From NCBI GenBank assembly GCA_039105265.1, contig JAPFFF010000003.1, positions 4,154,001-4,218,000 on the forward strand: a stretch of 64,000 nucleotides of DNA, given 5' to 3'. The DNA is from Tritrichomonas musculus (taxonomy: Eukaryota > Parabasalia > Tritrichomonadida > Tritrichomonadidae). A program made the position numbers and the translations under genes. Within the stretch, counting starts at the first letter, position 1; every line of letters starts with the position of its first letter. The notes beneath the pieces were generated by a model. The model saw only the letters and a program-made list of their open reading frames with translations. It had not been told where the DNA came from and ran no database searches. Positions 17,947 to 28,600 of this stretch are shown here, in pieces.

Positions 17947-19443
17947 ATGAATTACGAAAAGAGACGATCTACATATTTGTTTTTTAGTCAACAAAAAGAT
18001 CAAAGCACTCAAACAGATAATTTCATATTTACACATTCAAGTTTAATTTGTATATCATGCAATAAATCATCCACAAATTTAATTGAATTAGGATGTCAAC
18101 ACACATTTTGCATTAATTGCATAAAAAATTTTTCTAAAGGACAATTAAAAAATAGAGATAATCATTGCTTGCGCTGTCCAATATGCTCCCAACCACTTCG
18201 AGAAATTGATATAAATAAAATCAATCCTAAATATAACAACATAATTGAACATCGCATTATGAAGGAAATAGCAGAAAAAGAAACAACTGTTTCATGTCCA
18301 AAATGCAACGAAACTTTTATTTATGAACCAGGTAAAGTTGCAGGAATTACTGTTAATCAATTTGGAGAAAAGATTCGAAAAAAAGCTCTTGAATCTCTTC
18401 GTAAATATCGTGCAACATGCATAAAGTGCCATACAGTTTTCTGCGTTAAATGCAAAACAATTCCTTTTCATGAAGGATTTACTTGCCATGAACAAAATCT
18501 TATTAACGATGATGTCATTTGTCGTTTTTGCCGCGAATATCCAGCTGTTGGATGTCGCGATCTTGACGTATGCCATCGAGTATGTTGGCGAAAAGAATGT
18601 AAAGATAGCATTAATGAGGCATGTATGCATATTTGCGACTGTGGACATGCTTGTTGCGGATTACGTGGTGAAAAAGAACACTTTGGATGTGCTGAATGTA
18701 ATTATGAAGTTGCAATTTGTTCAATTTGCAAATCATCATGCACAACAAGCCCTTCTGTTATTATGAAATGTGGCCATCCAGCACATTTAAATTGCCTTTT
18801 TTCGCTTTATAATAGTCTTAAATCAAGAGGACGAATAAAAGTTCCAAGATGTAACCACGATCAAACATGCCAAGCTGTTCCATACCATAGATGTGTTAGA
18901 AAAATTGCGCATAAATGGATCAAAATTGACAATGAAATCGAAAATATTACAAAAGAAAAAATTAAAGAAGAAAATATTAAAGATGAACAATTACATGTAA
19001 ATAATCCAAATGATCCTGACTATTATAAGCAACCTTTGAAGTTTGCTCATGACTTTTTTGACTTCTATTTATGCGACAAGTGTCACAATCCTTTTTACGG
19101 AGGTCATAAAGATTGTGGAAGAAATGATGACGATGACGATATTGAATACAAATGTTTGAGATGCCAAAGAGAGATTTTGCATGCAGTGTGTCCAAAACAT
19201 GGAGATGAAAGCATGGTTTATAAATGTTTTTTTTGCTGCAATCATTCTTCTTATTTATGCTGGGGAAATGTATATTTTTGCAGTGAATGCCACAAAAATC
19301 CAAGAAAGGCAATGCAACCTCCTTTTCATGTATGTGATGGAAAATGCAAATTTTCACCTCATGCTGAAAATGGCGAACGCGTTGTAACTGGATATTGCAT
19401 GAAATGTGAACTTGAAAAAGAAGAAAAAATGTTAAATACATAA
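17947..19443 (+). CDS. RING/IBR protein with MYCBP2-type tandem-cysteine domain (RING-Cys-relay E3 ubiquitin ligase)
   Basis: 498 residues, very Cys-rich. A first RING-like finger is at 35-84 (CISC through CPICSQP) and an IBR-like Cys/His region at about 117-185. A second RING-like finger lies at about 257-315 (CSICKSS, CGHPAHLNC). The C-terminal domain (about 365-490) follows the MYCBP2/Highwire tandem-cysteine domain closely: LCDKCHNPFYGG, CPKHG, YKCFFCC, LCWGNVYFCSECH. By spacing, C390 (in GGHKDC) matches the upstream relay cysteine and C438 (in LCWG) the downstream ester-forming cysteine; E400, F444 and H449 match residues used by MYCBP2 to transfer ubiquitin to threonine. The residue mapping uses the human sequence from memory. 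The long N-terminus of MYCBP2 is absent. The next gene on the same strand, 219 bases on, is a giant deubiquitinase. Confidence 0.87.
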   Translation: MNYEKRRSTYLFFSQQKDQSTQTDNFIFTHSSLICISCNKSSTNLIELGCQHTFCINCIKNFSKGQLKNRDNHCLRCPICSQPLREIDINKINPKYNNIIEHRIMKEIAEKETTVSCPKCNETFIYEPGKVAGITVNQFGEKIRKKALESLRKYRATCIKCHTVFCVKCKTIPFHEGFTCHEQNLINDDVICRFCREYPAVGCRDLDVCHRVCWRKECKDSINEACMHICDCGHACCGLRGEKEHFGCAECNYEVAICSICKSSCTTSPSVIMKCGHPAHLNCLFSLYNSLKSRGRIKVPRCNHDQTCQAVPYHRCVRKIAHKWIKIDNEIENITKEKIKEENIKDEQLHVNNPNDPDYYKQPLKFAHDFFDFYLCDKCHNPFYGGHKDCGRNDDDDDIEYKCLRCQREILHAVCPKHGDESMVYKCFFCCNHSSYLCWGNVYFCSECHKNPRKAMQPPFHVCDGKCKFSPHAENGERVVTGYCMKCELEKEEKMLNT

Positions 19444-19662
19444 ATGTTATTAATTATTTATCGATGGCAATAATTAAATTTTTATTTTTATCTTTATAAA
19501 ATATATTTTACAATATAAAATTTATATATGAAATCAAAAATCTAGATATTTATAGCTGCATTTATAAATATTATTTTTCTTTTGAATAAATAAAGTTTTT
19601 TATAAAATCTTTAATGCTCAGAAAAAGCTGAAATAAAAATCATATTTATATAAAAGAAGCAT

Positions 19663-22600
19663 ATGCTTCTTAATCTCACTAAAAACGAACAAGATATTGC
19701 TAAAGAAAAAAAACAAAGAGAAAGAATAAAAAAAAATTGGGAAGAATTTAAAGTAAAAGATCCAGATGAAGGAGTAATCTGTTATTATATTGATAGGGAG
19801 TGGTATATTACCTTTGAAAAATGGACAAATGATGATTCATACTTTACAAATAGACCAAGCAAATTTCCTATAAAACTACCAGATATTACTCGAGAAAAAG
19901 CAAACGCCAATCTTGGAGTTCCATGCACTCAAAAATCATGGATTGAACTTAGAAAGCTATTTGGTGAAAATAGTAAGCCGCTCAAAGGCTGCTATATAAA
20001 TGGCAAAAAATATGGGAAAAATGAAAAAAAAACTTTTTTTGATGATTATAAAGAGTTTAATATTCAATTCCAAAAGGATAAAAAAGTTGTAAAAAAATTC
20101 AAAAAAACATTTCCTTTAGATTGGAATACTTCTGACTTAAAAAAAAGTGCGCTCGATTCATGCAAAATTCGGCTTGAAGAACAGGAAAACTACCATTTTT
20201 TCACACGAGAAGATAATCCAATTTATGAATATTTATCTTTACGAGATTTAGTAGACACATATCCTGGAGAACTTATTTTCAGGCAATTTGATGCTAGTGA
20301 AAAAAAAGATTACGATGATATGCAAGATAAAGTCAAAAAACAAAAAGAAAAAGAAGAGGAAGAAAAGAAAAGAGAAAAATTGCAAAAAGAAGAGAAAGAA
20401 GTTGATATTACAATAAATAAAGCTACTTCTAGTGATTCTTTTCGTAGAAGGTCTAGTACTATCAATATCTTTAATTATGGTTTAAATAATAGACTTAATA
20501 ATAAATTAACTAATGGCTATAATAAGAGTTTTAATAATGCACAATTAGGAGTACAAAATGATAATAATAATAATGATGATGCGTATAATAAGCTTAAAAG
20601 TGGATCACCATCTGAAGAAGATGAAAGTTATCAAAGTACATCACCATCTGAAGAAGAAGAAAAATATCAAAGTTCATCATCTGCATTAATACTCAATAAT
20701 ATTAAAAATTATCACGTTCTTTTTGAAGAAACTGAGCCACCACAAACTCAATCAGAAATGGGAAACACAACCGAATGGCAATATTCATCAGAAACACAAA
20801 AAGAATCAGATTTGATGAAAAACAATAAATCTAATGTTTCAACGATAAGCAAACAAAGAGAATCATCATCTGAAAAAACAATTTCTGATAGTGATACAAG
20901 TGAATACAAAAAAGAAACACAATTAAAATCATCTATTGAAACATCGAAAGATTCATCATCTTATAATATTGAAGATTCTCATGAAAATCAAGAAGAAAGC
21001 GCGACAGTTCAGAGATCTCCTAGCATTTCATCATCAGAAGCAAAGAACCAACATAAAAACAGAGAAGGAAATGAGGAAACTGAAGGCGAAGAAAATAAAG
21101 AAACAAACAATGAAGAAAAAAAGATGAATTTGGAGTCAGAGCCATCAGAGGCACTGCTACAAGATAAAGATCTCCATGCAGATCAGTCACATATTGTCGC
21201 CAAAGAAGAATCAGATGAAAATACAGAGGAAAAGGAAAGCAACAAGAAAGGAACATCGGAAACAAAAGAGAATGAATCAGATTCTAACCTCTTTGAAGAG
21301 GAAGAGGAAGAACCTGATGACAGTTGGCTGAAAGAAGTAAAAGGAAAAGAAGGCGAATATGAAGGAAAGATAGAAAGGATGCAAGAAGAAGGAACAATAA
21401 CGAGAGAGTTGACAGATAGATCATGCAAAGAACCAGGTAACGAAATCCCACAAGAAATAAAATATCAACTAGAGGAAGCAAAAGAAGAAGAAAAAAGTGG
21501 AACAACAGAAGAAGAAAAGAGTGGAACAACAGAAGAAGAAAAGAGTGGAACAACAGAAGAAGAAAAGAGTGGAACAACAGAAGAAGAAAAGAGTGGAACA
21601 ACAGAAGAAGAAAAGAGTGGAACAACAGAAGAAGAAAAGAGTGAATCAACAGAAGAGGAGAAGAATGAAACTATTGAAGAAGAAAAGAGTGAAGCAGTAG
21701 AAACGAAGAGTGAATCAACAGTTGAAACGAAGAGCGAATCAACAGAAGAAGAGAAGAATGAATCAACAGAAGAGGAGAAGAGTGAATCAACAGTTGAAAC
21801 AAAGAGTGAATCAACAGTTGAAACAAAGAATGAATCAACAGAAGAGGAGAAGAGTGAATCAACAGTTGAAACAAAGAGTGAATCAGCAGCAGAAGAAAAG
21901 AGTGAAGCAGTAGAAACGAAGAGTGAATCAACAGAAGAAGAGAAGAATGAAACTGTTGAAGAAGAAAAGAATGAATCAATAGAAGAGGAGAAGAGTGAAT
22001 CAACAGTTGAAACAAAGAGTGAATCAACAGACGAAGAAAAGAGTGAATCAACAGAAGAGGAGAAGAATGAAACTGTTGAAGAAGAAAAGAATGAATCAAC
22101 AGAAGAGGAGAAGAGTGAATCAACAGAAGAGGAGAAGAATGAAACTGTTGAAGAAGAAAAGAGTGAATCAACAGAAGAGGAGAAGAATGGAACTGTTGAA
22201 GAAGAAAAGAGTGAATCAACAGAAGAGGAGAAGAATGAAACTGTTGAAGAAGAAAAGAGTGAATCAACAGAAGAGGAGAAGAATGAAACTGTTGAAGAAG
22301 AAAAGAATGAATCAACAGAAGAGGAGAAGAATGAAACTATTGAAGAAGAGAAGAGTGAATCAACAGAAGAAGAGAAGAATGAAACCATTGAAGAGGAAAA
22401 GAAAGAAGCAATTGAAACAAAGATTGCATCAACCGAAGAAGAAAAGAATGAAACTGTTGAAGAAGAAAAGAATGAAGCAGTAGAAACAAAGAGTGAAACC
22501 GTTGAAGAAGAAAAGAGTGAAACTGTTGAAGAAGAAAAGAGTGAATCAACAGAAGAAGAGAAGAATGAAACTGATGAAACAAAGAGTGAAACCGTTGAAG

Positions 22601-25600
22601 AAGAAAAGAGCGAATCAACAGAAGAAGAAAAGAGTGAATCAACAGAAGAAGAGAAGAATGAAACTGATGAAACAAAGAGTGAAACCGTTGAAGAAGAAAA
22701 GAGTGAATCAACAGAAGAAGAGAAGAATGAAACTGTTGAAGAAGAGAAGAATGAAGCAGCCGAAACAAGGAGCGAATCAACAGAAGAAGAAAAGAATGAA
22801 ACCGTTGAAGAAGAAAAGAGTGAATCAACAGAAGAAGAGAAGAGTGAATCAACAGAAGAAGAAAAGAATGAAACTATTGAAGAAGAAAAGAGTGAATCAA
22901 CAGAAGAAGAGAAGAGTGAAACAACAGAAGAAGAGAAGAGTGAATCAACAGTAGAAACAAAGAACGAATCAACAGAAGAAGAGAAGAATGAAACCATTGA
23001 AGAGGAAAAGAAAGAAGCAATTGAAACAAAGATTGCATCAACCGAAGAAGAAAAGAATGAAACTGTTGAAGAAGAAAAGAATGAAGCAGTAGAAACAAAG
23101 AGTGAAACCGTTGAAGAAGAAAAGAGTGAAACTGTTGAAGAAGAAAAGAGTGAATCAACAGAAGAAGAGAAGAATGAAACTGATGAAACAAAGAGTGAAA
23201 CCGTTGAAGAAGAAAAGAGCGAATCAACAGAAGAAGAAAAGAATGAAACATTAGAAGAAGAAAAGAATGAAACATTAGAAGAAGAAAAGAATGAAACATT
23301 AGAAGAAGAAAAGAATGAAACCGTTGAAGAAGAAAAGAGTGAATCAACAGAAGAAGAGAAGAATGAATCAACAGAAGAAGAGAAGAATGAAACTATTGAA
23401 GAAGAGAAGAATGAAACTGTTGAAGAAGAAAAGAATGAAGCAGTAGAAACAAGGAGCGAATCAACAGAAGAAGAAAAGAGTGAAACTGTTGAAGAAGAAA
23501 AGAATGAAATCGTTGAAGAAGAAAAGAGCGAATCAACAGAAGAAGAAAAGAATGAAACTGTTGAAGAAGAAAAGAGTGAAGCAGTAGAAACAAGGAGCGA
23601 ATCAACAGAAGAAGAAAAGAGTGAAACTGTTGAAGAAGAAAAGAATGAAATCGTTGAAGAAGAAAAGAGCGAATCAACAGAAGAAGAAAAGAGTGAAACT
23701 GTTGAAGAAGAAAAGAATGAAATCGTTGAAGAAGAAAAGAGCGAATCAACAGAAGAAGAAAAGAGTGAAACTGTTGAAGAAGAAAAGAATGAAACTGTTG
23801 AAGAAGAAAAGAGTGAAGCAGCAGAAACAAGGAGTGAATCAACAGAAGAAGAAAAGAGTGAAACTGTTGAAGAAGAAAAGAATGAAATCGTTGAAGAAGA
23901 AAAGAGCGAATCAACAGAAGAAGAAAAGAATGAAACTGTTGAAGAAGAAAAGAATGAATCAGTTGAAACAAAGAGTGAAACTGTTGAAGAAGAAAAGAGT
24001 GAAACTGTTGAAGAAGAGAAGAATGAAGCAGCAGAAACAAAGAGTGCATCAATCGAAGAAGAAAAGAATGAAATCGTTGAAGAAGAAAAGAATGAATCAG
24101 TTGAAACAAAGAGTGAAACCGTTGAAGAAGAAAAGAATGAATCAGTAGAAACAAAGAGCGAATCAACAGAAGAAGAAAAGAATGAAACTGTTGAAGAAGA
24201 GAAGAATGAAACTGTTGAAGAAGAAAAGAATGAAACTGTTGAAGAAGAAAAGAATGAAACTGTTGAAGAAGAAAAGAATGAAACTGTTGAAGAAGAAAAG
24301 AATGAAACTGTTGAAGAAGAGAAGAATGAAACTGTTGAAGAAGAAAAGAATGAAACTGTTGAAGAAGAAAAGAATGAAACTGTTGAAGAAGAAAAGAATG
24401 AAACTGTTGAAGAAGAGAAGAATGAAGCAGCAGAAACAAAGAGTGCATCAATCGAAGAAGAAAAGAATGAAACTGTTGAAGAAGAAAAGAATGAAACTGT
24501 TGAAGAAGAAAAGAATGAAACTGTTGAAGAAGAAAAGAATGAAACTGTTGAAGAAGAAAAGAATGAAACTGTTGAAGAAGAAAAGAATGAAACTGTTGAA
24601 GAAGAAAAGAATGAAACTGTTGAAGAAGAAAAGAATGAAACTGTTGAAGAAGAAAAGAATGAATCAGTTGAAACAAAGGGTGAAACCGTTGAAGAAGAAA
24701 AGAGTGAATCTACAGAAGAAGAAAAGAATGAAGAAGTAATGAATAAAGAAGAAAAAGTGGAGATTGAAGAAGAAGAAGAAGGAGGAGAAGCAAGTAAAAT
24801 GTCCGCAGAAGAAAAGAATGAAACAGGACAAAGCGAATTGGCATTAGAAGACTCAACAAATCAATTAGAGAAAGAGGAAGTTTTAGATCATTCGACAGCC
24901 AAAGAAGAAGAATCCCAGCCAGAGAGCCAGAAGGCATCCTTCGATGTTCATGAAGACCAGATTCAGCAAGAAAGCCTCGAGCGCTGTGCACGAGAGATCC
25001 CAGAGGACGATGAATCAAGCCCTGATAAATATGCATTCCAAGACGAGCAATTCAAGCAGGAAGACGAAGAACAACAAAAGCAAATTAAAGAGATAGAAAT
25101 CCAAGAATCAATTGAACAACAGAAAAATAAATTGAAAGAAGAAGAAGAAATAAAACTACAAGAACAAAGAAGTCAAGCGGAACAAGAAGAAAAAAGAAAA
25201 CAAGAAGAAGAACAAGAAAAAAAGAGAAAAGAAGAAGAAGAACTCGAAAGACAAAAGCAACTTGAATTACTTAAACAAAGAGAAGAACAAATAAAACAGC
25301 AAGAGGAACAATTAAAACAAGAAAGAGAAAGACGACTACTAGACGAAGAAAGACGAAAACAAGAAGAAATATTCAAACAAAAAATGGAAGAACTTAAACG
25401 AAAAGAAGAAGAACTTAAAAAAGAAGAAGAAAGACAAAAACAAGAAGAAGAAAAAAGGAAACAAGAAGAATTAATTAAACGAAAAGAAGAAGAACTTCGA
25501 CAAAAAGAAGAAAATCTTCGTTTGGAAGCAGAACGAATTCAAAAAGAAAATGAAAGAATTAAAAAAGAAGCGGAACAAAGAAAACAAGAAGAAGAAAATA

Positions 25601-28600
25601 GAAAACGTGAAGAATGGATCAAGCAACAAGAAGAATTATTAAATCAAAAAGAAGAACAATTAAGAATTCAAGCTCAAAAATTAAAAGAAGAAGAAGAAAG
25701 AAGAAAAAGAGAAGAAAAAATTAAACAAGAAGAACAAAGACTTAAAGAAAAAGAAGAACAATTAAGATTAAGAGCTGAACAATTGAAAAAAGAAGAAGAA
25801 AGACAAGAACAAGAAAGACTGAGAAAATTGGAAGAAGAAAGAATAAATGAAGAAAATAGAAGAAGAGAAAGAGAATTGAAAGAAAAAGAAGAACAATTAA
25901 GAATTAGAGCTGAACAATTAAAACAAGAAGAAGAACGTCTGAATAAAGAAAGAAAATTAAAAGAAATGGAAGAAAACCTCAGAATTAGAGAAGAACAGTT
26001 GAAGCAGCAGCTAGAATTGTTAAATAGAAAATCTCAACAAAATTTGCCTGATGTCATTGATGTTCAGGAAAGAACGGCAAATCCAATAAATATTGATGAA
26101 AAACAAGGAAAACAAGAAGAAGATGAAGAAGAACAGAAAAGAAAACTTGAAGAAGAAGAAGAGAGAAAGAGAAAACAAGAAGAACTGCTGCAAGAAGAAA
26201 AAATGATCCAGGAAAGAGAAGAAAAAATTCGAGCACGAAAACTTGAATTAGAGAAAGAAGAAGAATTACAACGACAACTCGAAGAAGAGAACAAACGAAA
26301 GAAAGAAGCAGCAGCACGCAAACGACACGAAGAAGAAGAAGAAGCAGCAGAGAAGAAACGACAGGAAGAAGCAGAAAGAAAGAGACAAGAAGAAGCCGCT
26401 CGAAAGTTAAACGAAGAAGAAGAAGCAGCGGAGAAGAAACGACAAGAAGAAGAAGAAGCAGAGAAGAAACGAAAAGAGGAGGAAGAAGAGGAAGCTGAAA
26501 AGAAAAGACAGGAAGAAGAAGCTGCTGCTCGAAGGCGACACGAAGAAGAAGAAGAAGCAGCGGAGAAGAAACGACAAGAAGAAGAGGCAGCACGTAAACG
26601 ACACGAGGAAGAAGAGGAAGCAGAGAAGAAACGAAAAAAGGAAGAAGAAGCAGAAAGAAAGAGACAAGAAGAAGAGGCTGCACGAAGGCGACATGAAGAA
26701 GAAGAAGAGGAAGCAGAAAGAAAGAGACAAGAAGAAGAGGCTGCACGAAGGCGACATGAAGAAGAAGAAGAAGAAGCAGAAAGAAAGAGACAAGAAGAAG
26801 AGGCTGCACGAAGACGACATGAAGAAGAAGAGGAGGAAGCAGAAAGAAAGAGACAAGAAGAAGAGGCTGCACGAAGGCGACATGAAGAAGAAGAGGAGGA
26901 AGCAGAGAAGAAGCGAAAAGAAGAAGAGAGAAAGAGGAAACAAGAGGAACTGCTGCAAGAAGAAAAGATGATCCAAGAACGAGAAGCGCGAATTTTAGCA
27001 CGAAAACTTGAATTAGAGAAAGAGGAAGAATTACAACGACAACTCGAAGAAGAGAACAAACGAAAGAAAGAAGCAGCAGCACGCAAACGACACGAAGAAG
27101 AAGAAGAAGCAGCAGAGAAGAAACGACAAGAAGAAGAAATACAAAGAAGAAAGGAAGAGGAAGCGCGTAGACGACACGAAGAAGAGGAAGAAGCAGCAGC
27201 ACGTAAACGACAAGAGGAAGAAGAGAAAGCTGAAAAGAAAAGGCAAGAGGAAGAAGCTGCACGTAAACGACACGAAGAAGAAGAGGAGGAAGCAGAAAGA
27301 AAGAGACAAGAAGAAGAGGCTGCACGAAGGCGACATGAAGAAGAAGAGGAGGAAGCAGAGAAGAAGCGAAAAGAAGAAGAGAGAAAGAGGAAACAAGAGG
27401 AACTGCTGCAAGAAGAAAAAATGATCCAAGAACGAGAAGCGCGAATTTTAGCACGAAAACTTGAATTAGAGAAAGAAGAAGAATTACAACGACAACTCGA
27501 AGAAGAGAACAAACGAAAGAAAGAAGCAGCAGCACGCAAACGACACGAAGAAGAAGAAGAAGCAGCAGAGAAGAAACGACAGGAAGAAGAAGAAAGAAAG
27601 AAACAGGAAGAAGAAGCTACACGAAGGCGACACGAAGAAGAAGAGGAAGAAGCAGAAAGAAAGAGACAAGAAGAGGCAGCACGTAAACGACATGAAGAAG
27701 AAGAAGAAGAAGCAGAGAAAAAACGAAAAGAAGAAGCAGAAAGAAAGAGACACGAAGAGGCAGCACGTAAACGACACGAAGAAGAAGAAGAAGAAGCAGA
27801 GAAAAAACGAAAAGAAGAAGCAGAAAGAAAGAGACAAGAAGAGGCAGCACGTAAACGACACGAAGAAGAAGAAGAAGCAGAGAAAAAACGAAAAGAAGAA
27901 GCAGAAAGAAAGAGACATGAAGAAGAAGAAGAGGAAGCAGAAAGAAAGAGACAAGAAGAAGAGGCTGCCCGAAGGCGACATGAAGAAGAAGAAGAGGAAG
28001 CAGAAAGAAAGAGACAAGAAGAGGCTGCCCGAAGGCGACATGAAGAAGAGGAAGAGGAAGCAGAGAAGAAGCGAAAAGAAGAAGAGAGAAAGAGGAAACA
28101 AGAGGAACTGCTGCAAGAAGAAAAGATGATCCAAGAACGAGAAGCGCGAATTTTAGCACGAAAACTTGAATTAGAGAAAGAGGAAGAATTACAACGACAA
28201 CTCGAAGAAGAGAACAAACGAAAGAAAGAAGCAGCAGCACGCAAACGACACGAAGAAGAAGAAGAAGCAGCAGAGAAGAAACGACAAGAAGAAGAAGCTG
28301 CAGAGAGAAAGAGGCAAGAAGAAGAAGAAATGGCACGCAAACGACATGAAGAAGAGGAGGAAGAAGCAGAAGAGAAGAGACTAGAAGAAGAAGAAGAGAG
28401 AAAGATAAAAGAACTAGAAGACCTAAGGAGGAGAAGAATAGAAAGAGAAGAAAAGAAGAAGACAACAGAAGAGGAAGAATTAAAGAAAATACTACACGAA
28501 GAAGAAGAGGAAGAAGCAGAAAGAAAGAGACAAGAAGAAGAAGCAGAAAGGAAAAGACAAGAAGAAGAAGCAGAAAGGAAAAGACAAGAAGAAGAAGCAG

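Noticed and set aside
21465-24676. Long antisense frames of Ser/Phe- or His/Leu-rich repeats (510, 427, 214, 171, 165 codons)
   Set aside because: Shadows of the 24-bp coding repeats on the opposite strand; no start context or domain, composition dictated by the repeat.
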